Below, in pieces: positions 47,120-56,090 of a DNA stretch of 64,000 nt. Position 1 is the stretch's first letter. Each line of letters opens with the position of its first letter. Source of the stretch: Streptomyces sp. CB02009 (lineage in GTDB: Bacteria; Actinomycetota; Actinomycetes; Streptomycetales; Streptomycetaceae); NCBI RefSeq assembly GCF_001905825.1, contig NZ_LIVV01000002.1, positions 686,441 to 750,440 on the forward strand, written 5' to 3'. The translations under genes and the position numbers were made by a program. Below the pieces are notes generated by a model. That model did no database searches. It was not told the DNA's origin and was given only the letters and a program-made list of their open reading frames with translations.

Positions 47120-47202
47120 AGCGCATACGGGGCATGGCGCGCCCGGATCCACCCTGTCGGTGCCGCCGGCGCGGCCCCGGTCGAGCGGCTCTGTACCCCC
47201 GT

Positions 47203-47220
47203 GGACTGAAAACCAGGTCA
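47203..47220. promoter_or_regulatory. TetR-type operator, tetR-proximal copy
   Basis: GGACTGAAAACCAGGTCA is the inverse of TGACCTGGTTTTCAGTCC, nearly identical to the first site, 90 bases before the tetR start. Two copies in one divergent promoter region suggest joint control. Confidence 0.65.
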
Positions 47221-47309
47221 ATGATGCGAGCGGGCGGTGCGCGCCCGTCCCCCTGACCTGCGGACCTCGACGGGACAGCCGGAGGACGGGAGCGGATAGG
47301 GTTCGGGGC

Positions 47310-47891
47310 ATGTCGTCTCGCAGTACTCAGATCCTGGAAGCGGCCGCCCGGGTGATCGCCCGGCGCGGCGTGCGCGGCCTGCGCGTGGAGGAGCTCGCCG
47401 CGGAGGCCGGGGTCTCCACCGGCCTGATCTACTACCACTTCAAGGACCGGACCGGGATCCTGCGGCACACGCTCGAGTTCATCAACGACCGGGCCGAGCG
47501 GTACACCACGGAGCGCGACCCCGACGCGGAGCCCCTCAGCGCCCGCGAGGAACTCGACGAGGTGCTCCTCCTGGAACTCCAGGACACACCGGAGGTGCGG
47601 GAGAACAGCTCGGCCTGGGGCGAGCTGCGGGCGAGCGCCGTCTTCGACCCGGTCCTGCGCGAGGACCTCGCGCGGGCGACCCTGACCTGGACGCAGGAAG
47701 TCGCCGCACTCCTGGGGCAGGTGCGCCCGATGGCTCCGGCGGCCGCGCTCGCCTCCGCCGCGGAACGGCTCACCGCACTCCTGGAGGGCCTGAGCATGCG
47801 CTGGCTGAGCGGCGGCATCGGCATCGACCACGCGCGCACCCTGCTGCGGGAAGCCGTCGACGTGGAGCTGACCTCGCTCGACCGGCCTTAG
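47310..47891 (+). CDS. TetR-family regulator divergent from the deiminase gene
   Basis: 193 residues. HTH in RSTQILEAAARVIARRGVRGL and EELAAEAGVSTGLIYYHFKDRTGILRHTLEF (locators), then a helical ligand domain ending with SMRWLSGGIGIDHARTLLREAV, reminiscent of BetI/PsrA-type members. ATG 47310 starts just ahead of the HTH. Two CTGG.TTTTCAG palindromes in the divergent region suggest it controls itself and the agmatine-deiminase-like gene. Confidence 0.9.
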   Translation: MSSRSTQILEAAARVIARRGVRGLRVEELAAEAGVSTGLIYYHFKDRTGILRHTLEFINDRAERYTTERDPDAEPLSAREELDEVLLLELQDTPEVRENSSAWGELRASAVFDPVLREDLARATLTWTQEVAALLGQVRPMAPAAALASAAERLTALLEGLSMRWLSGGIGIDHARTLLREAVDVELTSLDRP

Positions 47892-47897
47892 GCCTCT

Positions 47898-48013
47898 CCT
47901 TCGGCCTGGCCCGGACGGGGCCGGGTCTTTCGGCCTGGCCCGGACGGGGCCGGGTCTTTCGGCCTGGCCCGGACGGGGCCGGGTCCTTCGACCTGGCCCG
48001 GACGGGGCCGAGC
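47898..48013. repeat. Four tandem 29-bp repeats after tetR
   Basis: Units at 47898, 47927, 47956 and 47985, each a variant of CTTTCGGCCTGGCCCGGACG followed by GGGCCGGGT. Every unit can fold (CTGGCCC against GGGCCGG), so the array gives four successive hairpins after the tetR stop. It may act as a terminator block and is likely to vary in copy number. Confidence 0.85.
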
Positions 48014-48148
48014 CGCCGCCGACCGTCGGGGCGCGCGGCTGCGCGCCCGCGCGGCCCCCGTACGCCCGTTGAGGGGAACACCGAGTCGCGAGGGTGGCCA
48101 TATCGGGACACGATGACACCTCATGGCCCCTTCTCCCCGGAGGCGGGA

Positions 48149-48637
48149 ATGGCTGAGCTCATCGTCATCGGATACGACGACCCCCACGTGGCCGAGCAGG
48201 CGTACGACACGGTGCAGGCGCTGCAGCGGGACTACGTCGTGCACCTCAACGGTCTCGCCGTCGTCTCCGTCGACGCGGACGGCGGCACCCACGTCGACAC
48301 CGACAGCCGCGTCGTCGGTACCTCCGCCGCCTCCGGTGCCGTGTGGGGCGCCATCTTCGGCCTTCTCTTCCTGCTCCCCGGTGTGGGACTCCTGACCGGA
48401 GCCGCCCTCGGCGGCCTCGTCGGGAAGATCAGCAAGTCCGGTGTCGACGACCGGTTCCGCGAGCAGGTGCAGAACCTCCTCAAGCCCGGTTCGGCCGCCG
48501 TCGTGATCATGGCCTCGAAGGTCACCGACGACAAGTTCACCGTCGCCATGCGGCCCCACGGCGGCACCGTCCTCAAGACCTCGCTCAGCGACGAGGACGA
48601 GAAGGAGCTGGCCGAGCAGCTCGCCGGCCCCCAGTAG
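48149..48637 (+). CDS. DUF1269-like membrane protein, first copy
   Basis: 162 residues with the pattern MAELIVIGYDDPHVAEQAYDTV, VVSVDADGGTHVDTD and a glycine-rich hydrophobic hairpin GAVWGAIFGLLFLLPGVGLLTGAALGGLVGKISKSGVDDRF, closing in VVIMASKVTDDKF and GGTVLKTSLS (locators). ATG 48149 is backed by GGAGGCGGGA six bases upstream. The function of DUF1269 is not known. It is the first gene of a four-gene row with baeRF and a lipoprotein, and a paralogue ends the row. Confidence 0.85.
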   Translation: MAELIVIGYDDPHVAEQAYDTVQALQRDYVVHLNGLAVVSVDADGGTHVDTDSRVVGTSAASGAVWGAIFGLLFLLPGVGLLTGAALGGLVGKISKSGVDDRFREQVQNLLKPGSAAVVIMASKVTDDKFTVAMRPHGGTVLKTSLSDEDEKELAEQLAGPQ

Positions 48638-48687
48638 CCGGCCGCCCCACCGCAGGACCGCCGGAACCCGTCAGGAAGGCTCCCCCC

Positions 48688-49782
48688 ATGGACCCCGCGC
48701 TCAGCAGCGACGTACTCGCGAAGCTGCGACAGCCCCGCCCGTACCCCGCCGTGTCCCTCGTGATGCCCACCCACCGCCGTGAGCCGGACAACACCCAGGA
48801 CCCCGTACGGCTCCGCAACCTCGTGGCCGCGGTGGAGAAGGCCGTCCAGGACGACCCGGCGGTGACCCGGGAACGGCGCGCCGACGTCATGGACCAGCTC
48901 AGCCGCGCGGTGGCCGAGACCGACCTCGCGCACGCCGAGGACGGCCTGGTCGTCTTCGTGGCCCCGGGGGAGCACCACGTGTGGACGGTGGCCCGGTCCG
49001 TCCCCGAGCGCGTCGTCATCGCCGACACCTTCCTCACCAGGAACCTCGTCGCCGCCCAGGCCGCCGAGCAGCCCTCCTGGGCACTCGCCGTCTCCGCCGA
49101 CCGCGTCTCGCTGTGGAGCGGCAGCCCCGAGCGGGTCACCGAGCACACCGGGGACGGCTTCCCCTTCACCCGCAGCCTCGAAGACCCGGACGCGGAGCGC
49201 AAGGAGCGCATCGGCGACCTGCCCAGCACCTTCCAGGACGAGGCCACCCGCCAGTTCCTGCGCGAGGCGCACACGGCGCTGCGCACGGTCCTCGCCTCCG
49301 CGCCGCGCCCGCTGTACGTGATCGGTGAACCCGCCGCCCTCGCACTCCTCGAGGAGACCGGACCGCTGCAGCCGGGCGCGACACCCGTCCACCGCGGAGG
49401 GCTCGCGAAGGGACCGGCCGCCGCGGTCCACGAGGCCGTCGAACCCGCCCGCGTCGCCCGCGAGAACGCCGCGGCGACCACCGTCCTGGCCGAACTCGAC
49501 GCCGCCCGGGGACGCCGCGAGTTCGCCGGCGGCATCGACGAGGTGTGGCAGGCCGTGAAGGAGGGCCGCATCCGGCTGCTCGCCGTCGAGGACCACTACC
49601 GGACCGTCGTACGGGACGAGGGGGGCCACCTGGAGCCCGCCGAGCCCTCCGAGCCCGCGTCACGCGACGACATGGTCGACGAGATCGTCGAACGCGCCCT
49701 CGACACCGGCGCCGAGGTCCAGTTCGTCCGCGACGACACCCTGCTCGACATGGACCGCATCGCCGCCGTCCTGCGCTACTGA
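48688..49782 (+). CDS. Bacterial eRF1-like protein (baeRF, probably family 3)
   Basis: 364 residues matching bacterial archaeo-eukaryotic release factor domain proteins: an N-terminal region ending in VVFVAPGEHHVW, a central RNase-H-like domain (WALAVSADRVSLWSGSPERVTEH, PLYVIGEPAALALL) and a C-terminal L7Ae-like module (IDEVWQAVKEGRIRLLAVEDHY, DMVDEIVERALDTGAEVQFV; locators). Eukaryotic relatives act in the ribosomal A site. Bacterial members are thought to act in stress or ribosome rescue, but this is unproven. It lies 50 bases after a DUF1269 gene. Confidence 0.85.
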   Translation: MDPALSSDVLAKLRQPRPYPAVSLVMPTHRREPDNTQDPVRLRNLVAAVEKAVQDDPAVTRERRADVMDQLSRAVAETDLAHAEDGLVVFVAPGEHHVWTVARSVPERVVIADTFLTRNLVAAQAAEQPSWALAVSADRVSLWSGSPERVTEHTGDGFPFTRSLEDPDAERKERIGDLPSTFQDEATRQFLREAHTALRTVLASAPRPLYVIGEPAALALLEETGPLQPGATPVHRGGLAKGPAAAVHEAVEPARVARENAAATTVLAELDAARGRREFAGGIDEVWQAVKEGRIRLLAVEDHYRTVVRDEGGHLEPAEPSEPASRDDMVDEIVERALDTGAEVQFVRDDTLLDMDRIAAVLRY

Positions 49783-49846
49783 CGGCGACCGCGCCAAGGC
49801 CGCACCCGGCCGTACGACGAACGCACACGAGAAGAGGACGCATCCT

Positions 49847-50488
49847 GTGAACCCCACATCGGCGCGCGCCAAGCGGGCGGTCCGCGCACGGGCCGCGAGC
49901 GCGGCCACGGCCGTCGTCGTCACGGCCCTCGGCGCGGTCGGCCTCGTGTCCTGCGACAGCGGGAACGACGACACCGGAAGTCCCCCCGTCAGCGCGCGCC
50001 CCTCGGCCCCCGACACGGCCGACTTCACGGGCGAACTGCCCTCCTCCGTCGCCTCGTCGGGAGCCGCCGCGGTCGAGTCCGCCCGCGCGTCGGCCTCCTC
50101 CGCGGCGGCCTCGGCCTCCGCGCGCGAGGCCGAGCGCAAGGCGTCCATCGGCGCGGCGGTCGAGCGCTCGCGCCAGGAGGCCGAGGACGAGCTGGAGGAC
50201 GTCAAGGCCCCGGGCAACGCGCGGAACGAGGTCGCGATGACCGGCAAACCCCGCGCGGACACCGGCGGAAAGCTGACCGTCGTCCTGAACATCACCAACA
50301 AGACGGACGAAGAGGCCTCCTACGCCGTCCAGGTCGACTTCCTCGACCCCTCGGGCAAGGTCGTCGAGACGCAGTTCGTCGGCGTCGAGGACCTCCAGCC
50401 GGGCGCGCGCCAGCAGCCGCTGGTCATCAGCCGGCAGCCCGCCGAGCCGGTGCTGACGCCGCGGCTCACCAAGGCGCAGCGGTACTGA
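49847..50488 (+). CDS. Lipoprotein with C-terminal FxLYD-like beta domain
   Basis: 213 residues. The signal peptide ends in the lipobox LVSC (GLVSCDSGND). A Ser/Ala-rich, probably coiled or disordered region of about 90 residues leads to a beta-sandwich (GKLTVVLNITNKTDEEASYAVQVDFLDPSGKVVETQFVGVEDLQPGA, locator) like FxLYD/DUF3426-type domains. GTG 49847 is the start, following AGAAGAGGACGC. It sits between baeRF and the second DUF1269 gene on the same strand. Confidence 0.8.
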   Translation: MNPTSARAKRAVRARAASAATAVVVTALGAVGLVSCDSGNDDTGSPPVSARPSAPDTADFTGELPSSVASSGAAAVESARASASSAAASASAREAERKASIGAAVERSRQEAEDELEDVKAPGNARNEVAMTGKPRADTGGKLTVVLNITNKTDEEASYAVQVDFLDPSGKVVETQFVGVEDLQPGARQQPLVISRQPAEPVLTPRLTKAQRY

Positions 50489-50527
50489 GGCCAGGCCCGA
50501 CACAGGAGGAGACAGGAGGAGAGCCGT

Positions 50528-51031
50528 ATGTCCGAACTCATCGTCCTCGGCTACGACGACCGCGCCGTCGCGAACAGGGTCTTCGCCGAGGTGCAGAAGC
50601 TGGGGGACAGCCACGCGGTCGAACTGACCGGGCTCGCCGTCGTCTCGGTCGACGCGGACGGCAAGACCCATGTGGACACCCCGGCGAGGCGGAAGGGCGA
50701 GGCCGCCCTCTCGGCCACCGCCGGCGCCCTCTGGGGTCTGGTCTTCGGCATGATCATCCTCACGCCGGGGCTCGGTGTGGTGGGCGCCGCCGTCGGCGGA
50801 CTCATCGGCAAGCTGAACCAGATGGGCGTCGACAACACGTTCCGCGACAAGGTCCAGTCGCTGCTGACACCCGGTTCGTCCGCCGTCGTGGTGATGGCGT
50901 CGAAGGTCGCGGAGGACAAGTTCGGCGCCGCCGTGGAGCCCTTCGGCGGCACCGTGCTCAAGACCTCGCTGCCCGAGGAGAGCGAGCGCGAGCTCGCCGA
51001 GCAGCTGGCGGGCCCCGACGCGACCGGCTGA
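50528..51031 (+). CDS. DUF1269-like membrane protein, second copy
   Basis: 167 residues, about half identical to the DUF1269-like protein encoded 2.4 kb earlier. It shares SELIVLGYDD, GLAVVSVDADGKTHVDT, a Gly-rich membrane hairpin (GALWGLVFGMIILTPGLG) and PFGGTVLKTSLPEE. GGAGGAGAG precedes the ATG. The two copies bracket baeRF and the lipoprotein, suggesting a duplicated partner of one complex. A hairpin at 51049-51083 follows. Confidence 0.85.
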   Translation: MSELIVLGYDDRAVANRVFAEVQKLGDSHAVELTGLAVVSVDADGKTHVDTPARRKGEAALSATAGALWGLVFGMIILTPGLGVVGAAVGGLIGKLNQMGVDNTFRDKVQSLLTPGSSAVVVMASKVAEDKFGAAVEPFGGTVLKTSLPEESERELAEQLAGPDATG

Positions 51032-51048
51032 CCCGGCCGGAGCACACC

Positions 51049-51083
51049 GGACCGGCCGTCCCCTCCACGGGGGCGGCCGGTCC
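51049..51083 (+). terminator. Terminator after the DUF1269/baeRF row, arm tandemly duplicated
   Basis: GGACCGGCCG (51049-51058) pairs with CGGCCGGTCC (51074-51083), extended by CCCC/GGGG. The right arm is repeated as a 21-bp tandem unit to about 51110, between convergent stops at 51031 and 51117. Confidence 0.7.
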
Positions 51084-51116
51084 GTTCGCGGGGGCGGCCG
51101 GTCCGTTCGCGCGCGG

Positions 51117-52379
51117 TCAGAACTCGACCGCGTCCCGGATCAGCGGGCACGTCATGCAGTGGCCGCCGCCGCGCCCCCGGCCGAGCTCCGCGCCCACGAT
51201 GGTGATGACCTCGACACCCGCCTTGCGCAGCAGCGTGTTGGTCTGGGTGTTCCGGTCGTACGTGAAGACGACGCCGGGCTCGAGGGCGACGGCGTTGTTG
51301 CCACTGTCCCACTGCTGCCGCTCGGAGGCGTACACGTCGCCGCCCGTCTCGATGACCCGGAGCCCCGGCAGCCCGAGGCCCTTGGCGACCACGTCCACGA
51401 ACGGGGTGCCGCCCTCGTCGATGATGTCCACGCCGGGCGCCTTGCTGCCGGGCCGCAGCGTGAACGTGTGGACCGAGTCCATGATCTTCGGGTAGAGCGT
51501 GACGATGTCCCGGTCGGCGAAGGTGAAGACGGTGTCCAGGTGCATCGCGGCACGCAGCTTCGGCATGCCCGCGACGATGACCCGGTCGGCCGCGCCCCTC
51601 TCGAACAGCGAGGCGGCGACCTGGGTGATGGCCTGCCGGGAGGTGCGCTCGCTCATGCCCATGAGCACCACGCCGTTGCCGACGGGCATGATGTCGCCGC
51701 CCTCGAAGGTGGCCTGGCCCCAGTCCCGCTCGGGGTCGCCCCACCAGACGGTGGCGTCCCGGTAGTCGGGGTGGAAGGTGTAGACCGCCTTCATGAGCAG
51801 GGTCTCGCCGTGCCGCGCCGGCCAGTACAGCGGGTTGAGGGTCACGCCGCCGTACAGCCAGCAGGTGGTGTCACGGGTGTAGAGCGTGTTCGGCAGCGGC
51901 GGCATCAGGTACTCGCGCACCCCGGTGGCCTCACGGGCCAGGGAGAGGTAGCCGGAACGGAACGCGTCGGGCAGATCGGCCGTCGACAGGCCGCCGATCA
52001 GGTACTCGGCCAGATCGCGGGGCGACACGGACTCCAGGAAGGCGCGGGTGTCGTCGATCAGGCCCAGACCGACCTCATTGGCGATGATCTTCCGGTCGAG
52101 GAGCCAGGCCCGCGCCTCGGGGATCGCCATCGTCTCGGTGAGCAGGTGGTGCAGCTCCACGACCTCGACGCCCCGCTGGGTCAGTTTGTTGACGAAGTCG
52201 GCGTGGTCGCGCTGCGCGTTCTCCACCCACATCACGTCGTCGAACAGCAGGTCGTCCGAGTTGGTCGGGGTCAGCCGGCGGTGGGCGAGCCCCGGGGAGC
52301 AGACAAGGACCTTGCGGAGCCGTCCGACCTCGGAGTGGACGCCGAGCGCGGGCCTGGCGGAAGCGTCGTTGCTGGTCAT
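51117..52379 (-). CDS. arcA: Arginine deiminase
   Basis: 420 residues. ArcA hydrolyses arginine to citrulline and ammonia. The N-terminal [18 protein letters not shown], the FxGGD pair ([11 protein letters not shown]), the HLDTVFTF motif and the catalytic Cys in [14 protein letters not shown] are all present. It follows an APC permease with a 62-base gap. No ornithine carbamoyltransferase or carbamate kinase gene is in the window, so ATP yield from arginine would need genes elsewhere. Confidence 0.96.
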   Translation of the reverse strand: MTSNDASARPALGVHSEVGRLRKVLVCSPGLAHRRLTPTNSDDLLFDDVMWVENAQRDHADFVNKLTQRGVEVVELHHLLTETMAIPEARAWLLDRKIIANEVGLGLIDDTRAFLESVSPRDLAEYLIGGLSTADLPDAFRSGYLSLAREATGVREYLMPPLPNTLYTRDTTCWLYGGVTLNPLYWPARHGETLLMKAVYTFHPDYRDATVWWGDPERDWGQATFEGGDIMPVGNGVVLMGMSERTSRQAITQVAASLFERGAADRVIVAGMPKLRAAMHLDTVFTFADRDIVTLYPKIMDSVHTFTLRPGSKAPGVDIIDEGGTPFVDVVAKGLGLPGLRVIETGGDVYASERQQWDSGNNAVALEPGVVFTYDRNTQTNTLLRKAGVEVITIVGAELGRGRGGGHCMTCPLIRDAVEF

Positions 52380-52441
52380 GCGGGGCCTTTCGGGAGCGGG
52401 GTGACGACGGGACGGACGGACCGGAGCGGGCCGCGGCGGGC

Positions 52442-53902
52442 TCAGAGGCTGATCCAGCCGGCCGCGAGGGCCACGACGCCCATGACGAAGCCGGCGATCG
52501 AGACGGCGAGGATGACCAGCTCCCGCGGCGAGAAGAGCTGTCTGCCCTGCTCGCGCCGGGCCTTGACGAACAGGAAGGTCGCCGGCGCGTAGATGATGAA
52601 GGAGACGAGGACGAACTTGAGCCCGGCCGCGAACAGCAGGAACGCCGTGTACACCGTGGCGAGCACGGCCACGACCAGCTCGCCCCGGGTGCTCCGGCCC
52701 GCCACCTTCTCCCGCTCGGGCCGCACCGCGATCTTCACCGCGAACGCGGCGGCGAGCAGGAACGGGATCAGGCTGAGCGCGCTGGTCAGGTCGAGCGCGA
52801 AGTTGAAGGCGTCGTCGGAGAACGCCGTGACGACGAGGACGACCTGACTGAGGGCCGTGGTCATGAGCAGTGCGGGCACGGGAACGTCGTCGCCGCTGGA
52901 GCGCCCCAGGAAGCGCGGCATGTCCTCGTCCTTGGCCGCCACGAACAGCACCTCGGCCGCCATCAGGGTCCAGGCGAGATAGGCGCCGAGGACGGAGACG
53001 ATGAGGCCGACGCTGACGAAGACCTGGCCCCAGGTGCCGACGGCCGCCTCCAGGACCCCGGCCATCGAGGGCTGGCGCAGCTCGGCGATCTCGCTCATCG
53101 GCAGGATGCCGTACGACACGATGGTCACCGAGGCGAAGACGGCGAAGACGCTGAGGAAGCCCAGGATCGTCGCCCGGCCCACGTCCTCGCGGCGCTTGGC
53201 GTGCCGGGAGTACACGCTGGCGCCCTCGACCCCGAGGAAGACGAAGACGGTCGCGAGCATGGTGCCGCGGACCTGGTTGAACAGCGAGCCGGCGTAGTCG
53301 GCGCCGCCCCAGTTGTCCGCGAAGACGGACGCGTCGAAACAGAACAGCGCCAGGATGACGAAGACGATGATGGGCACGACCTTGGCCACCGTCACGATCC
53401 GGTTGATCGCGGCGGCCTCCTTCACCCCGCGCCGGATGAGCAGGAAGAACGCCCACAGCCCGGCCGAGGACAGGATGATCGCGAGGGCGGTGTCGCCGTC
53501 GCCGAGCGCCGGCCAGATCGCGCCGATCGTCGACATGATGAGCACCCAGTACGTCACGTTGCCGACGCAGGCGCTCGCCCAGTAGCCGAACGCCGAGAAG
53601 AAGCCCAGGTACTCGCCGAAACCGGCCTTCGCGTACGCGTAGACACCCGCGTCCAGGTCCGGGCGGCGCACCGCGAGCGCCTGGAAGACGAACGCGAGCA
53701 TCAGCATGCCGAATCCGGCGATCGCCCAGGCGATGAGCGCGCCCGCGACACCCGTCTCCTGCGCGAACCGGCGGGGCAGCGAGAAGACACCGGCGCCGAC
53801 CATGGAGCCGACGACCATCGCGGTCAGGGTGACGAGCGTCAGTTTGGCCGCCGGCGGGGACCCGGCGGCGGGGGCGTCTGTTCCGGAATCAGCGTGCGAC
53901 AT
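52442..53902 (-). CDS. APC-family basic amino acid antiporter (ArcD-like)
   Basis: 486 residues with about twelve helices; the first carries the family opening [23 protein letters not shown], and [23 protein letters not shown] is typical of the basic amino acid/polyamine antiporter subgroup. It is followed on the same strand by arginine deiminase. Arginine-ornithine or arginine-agmatine exchange is therefore likely, though the substrate cannot be fixed from sequence. Confidence 0.9.
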   Translation of the reverse strand: MSHADSGTDAPAAGSPPAAKLTLVTLTAMVVGSMVGAGVFSLPRRFAQETGVAGALIAWAIAGFGMLMLAFVFQALAVRRPDLDAGVYAYAKAGFGEYLGFFSAFGYWASACVGNVTYWVLIMSTIGAIWPALGDGDTALAIILSSAGLWAFFLLIRRGVKEAAAINRIVTVAKVVPIIVFVILALFCFDASVFADNWGGADYAGSLFNQVRGTMLATVFVFLGVEGASVYSRHAKRREDVGRATILGFLSVFAVFASVTIVSYGILPMSEIAELRQPSMAGVLEAAVGTWGQVFVSVGLIVSVLGAYLAWTLMAAEVLFVAAKDEDMPRFLGRSSGDDVPVPALLMTTALSQVVLVVTAFSDDAFNFALDLTSALSLIPFLLAAAFAVKIAVRPEREKVAGRSTRGELVVAVLATVYTAFLLFAAGLKFVLVSFIIYAPATFLFVKARREQGRQLFSPRELVILAVSIAGFVMGVVALAAGWISL

Positions 53903-54358
53903 GACCTACCTCGGGGGCACCCGGTGCCCACCCCTGGAAGCGACGAGAGATGACTGGAAGCCGAATCTAGCCGGATAAGGATCCATTTGTCCGCGTACAC
54001 ACCTCTTTGCGTGGGCCGTGACGGTTCGATCCGTGAGCTCTCGGCCACGTGGCCCGAATGCCGCAGATCATCGGGTTAAACCTCTGGCGGGGCAAGATCG
54101 CCGCTTCGAGGTAATGCCTTTGGGTCTACGGGGTGTACGGGGTCCGGCGGCCGTTACTGTTCCCCGAGATCTGGACGGATTCCCAGATCTTCATCCCTCT
54201 TTCTCCCCTTTGATCGCATTTCCCTGCCTTTCTCGCCGCCGCCTCCACCACCCGCACCACCCGCCCCGCCCTCACCGCCTCTTGAACTCCTCCTCTTTCA
54301 CTGACCGGGGCACCCGTGCGCGCCGGTCACCACCCCCCTGCGAAGGAGAGCCCGCCCC
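53903..54358. other. 456-bp divergent region between antiporter and encapsulin genes
   Basis: No gene is supported. It includes an inverted repeat AGATCTGG/CCAGATCT (54167-54174 and 54183-54190) about 170 bases before the encapsulin start, a possible operator, and a C-rich stretch at 54230-54280. GAAGGAG precedes the encapsulin ATG. Confidence 0.45.
54167..54190. promoter_or_regulatory. Inverted repeat AGATCTGG-N8-CCAGATCT upstream of the encapsulin gene
   Basis: Perfect 8-bp arms with an 8-base spacer, beside a TACTGT-like -10 candidate. Possible regulator site for the 2-methylisoborneol operon; no matching regulator is adjacent. Confidence 0.4.
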
Positions 54359-55780
54359 ATGACCGTCGACACGAGCCCGGAAGCACAGCAGGACACCCAG
54401 CAGGACGCGCCGAAGCAGTCCAGCCTCAGCACCGCCGCCGCCCGGAACCTCGCCACCACGACCAAGTCCGCCCCGCAGATGCAGGAGATCAGCTCCCGCT
54501 GGCTGCTGCGGATGCTCCCCTGGGTCGAGACCAAGGGCGGCGCCTACCGGGTCAACCGCCGGCTGAGCTACACCGTCGGGGACGGGCGCATCGACTTCGT
54601 CCAGGACGGGGCGCACGTCCGGGTGATCCCCCGCGAACTCGGCGAACTCGCCCTGCTGCGCGGCTTCGACGACGAGGAGGTGCTGAACGCACTGGCCGGC
54701 CGCTGCGTCCAGCGCGACTTCGGCGCGGGCGAGGTCCTGGTCACGCGCGGCACCCCGGCTGAGGAGATCCACCTCGTCGCCCACGGGCGCATCAACCAGA
54801 CCTCCCTCGGCAAGTACGACGACGAGGTGGCCGTCGCCGTCCTCGCCGACGGCGACCGCTTCGGCGAGAACGCCCTCCTGGACGCCGACGCCCGCTGGGA
54901 CTACACCGCCACCGCGGAGACCTCCGGCACGCTGCTCACCCTCTCCCGCGCCGAGTTCGCCGCGGTGCTCGCCTCGTCGCCGGCCCTCCAGGCCCACATC
55001 GAGGCGTTCAGCTCGCTCCCGCTGCAGCGCCAGAACAAGCACGGCGAGGCCGAGATCGCGATGTCGGCCGGCCACACCGGCGAGTTCGCGCTGCCGGGCG
55101 CCTTCGTCGACTACGAGCTCAACCCGCGCGAGTACGAACTCTCCGTCGCCCAGACCGTCCTGCGGGTCCACACCCGGGTCGCCGACCTCTACAACGGGCC
55201 GATGAACCAGACGGAGGAGCAGCTCAGGCTCACCATCGAGGCGCTGCGCGAGCGCCAGGAGCACGAGCTGATCAACAACCGGGAGTTCGGCCTCCTCCAC
55301 AACGCCGACTTCAAGCAGCGGATCCAGACCCACTCCGGCCCGCCCACCCCGGACGACCTCGACGAGCTCCTCTGCCGCCGCCGCGGCACCAAACTCTTCC
55401 TCGCCCACCCCCGGACGATCGCCGCGATCGGCCGCGAGTGGAACGCCCGCGGCCTCAACCCGGGCACCGTCGACCTCGACGGCCAGCAGGTCCTCAGCTG
55501 GCGCGGAGTCCCGCTGCTGCCCTGCAACAAGATCCCGATCACCAAGGAGAACACCAGCTCCATCCTGGCCATGCGCCTCGGCGAGGACAACCAGGGCGTC
55601 ATCGGCCTCCGCCAGACCGGACTCCCGGAGGAGTACGAGCCCGGCCTGTCGGTGCGCTTCATGGGCATCAGCGAGCAGGCGATCATGTCGTACCTCGTCA
55701 CCACGTACTACTCCGCCGCCATCCTCGTGCCGAACGCGCTGGGCGTGCTGGAGAACGTGGAGATCGCCCGCAGGCACTAG
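54359..55780 (+). CDS. Family 2B encapsulin shell protein with cyclic-nucleotide-binding domain (EshA-like)
   Basis: 473 residues. An N-terminal arm (about 1-60) leads to the HK97-like shell fold, interrupted by a cNMP-binding domain (about 95-215, ending in [23 protein letters not shown]). The fold resumes in [41 protein letters not shown] and ends with [20 protein letters not shown] (locators). This is the known nanocompartment class that packages 2-methylisoborneol synthase, whose gene follows. The stop codon TAG coincides with the first base of a MITE-like element. The phosphate-binding cassette is modified (ARWDYTA), so nucleotide binding needs testing. Confidence 0.93.
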   Translation: MTVDTSPEAQQDTQQDAPKQSSLSTAAARNLATTTKSAPQMQEISSRWLLRMLPWVETKGGAYRVNRRLSYTVGDGRIDFVQDGAHVRVIPRELGELALLRGFDDEEVLNALAGRCVQRDFGAGEVLVTRGTPAEEIHLVAHGRINQTSLGKYDDEVAVAVLADGDRFGENALLDADARWDYTATAETSGTLLTLSRAEFAAVLASSPALQAHIEAFSSLPLQRQNKHGEAEIAMSAGHTGEFALPGAFVDYELNPREYELSVAQTVLRVHTRVADLYNGPMNQTEEQLRLTIEALRERQEHELINNREFGLLHNADFKQRIQTHSGPPTPDDLDELLCRRRGTKLFLAHPRTIAAIGREWNARGLNPGTVDLDGQQVLSWRGVPLLPCNKIPITKENTSSILAMRLGEDNQGVIGLRQTGLPEEYEPGLSVRFMGISEQAIMSYLVTTYYSAAILVPNALGVLENVEIARRH

Positions 55781-55974
55781 GCCGTCTCTTCCGGATCTTG
55801 CCTGACCCGTGCCGCCCGGCACCGCACCTCGCCGCGTTGTCGAGGCACCCGAGTACGTCCAGTACGCGGGTACCTCTCCGCCTTGCGATGCGTCCCCTCG
55901 GCCCTGGCGGGCCTGGGGAGGCCCCAGGCGCCGGACGACACGGGTTTGACCGGCAAGATCCGAAAGAGACGGCC
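55780..55974. mobile_element. MITE-like 195-bp palindromic element between encapsulin and synthase genes
   Basis: Terminal inverted repeats of 23 bp (55780-55802 and 55952-55974) differ at one position and are flanked by TA on both sides, as for IS630/mariner-type insertions. The inside is also symmetric (ACCCGTG.CG.CCGGC near both ends and a GTAC-rich centre), so the whole element could fold. No coding capacity. It interrupts the spacer of the 2-methylisoborneol operon, and its first base completes the encapsulin stop codon. Confidence 0.8.
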
Positions 55975-56090
55975 TATCGGAGCTGTCCCGCGGCCGCCAC
56001 GAAGGCCGCGACGGTCCGGAGCGTCCCGGGCCGGCCGACCGTGCCCGGGACCACGGACAGCAGCCCACCACCCTCACCAAGGAGCCACGG

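Noticed and set aside
47898..48013. CRISPR-like array
   Set aside because: The 29-bp units are directly adjacent without spacers and no cas genes are nearby; it is a tandem repeat.
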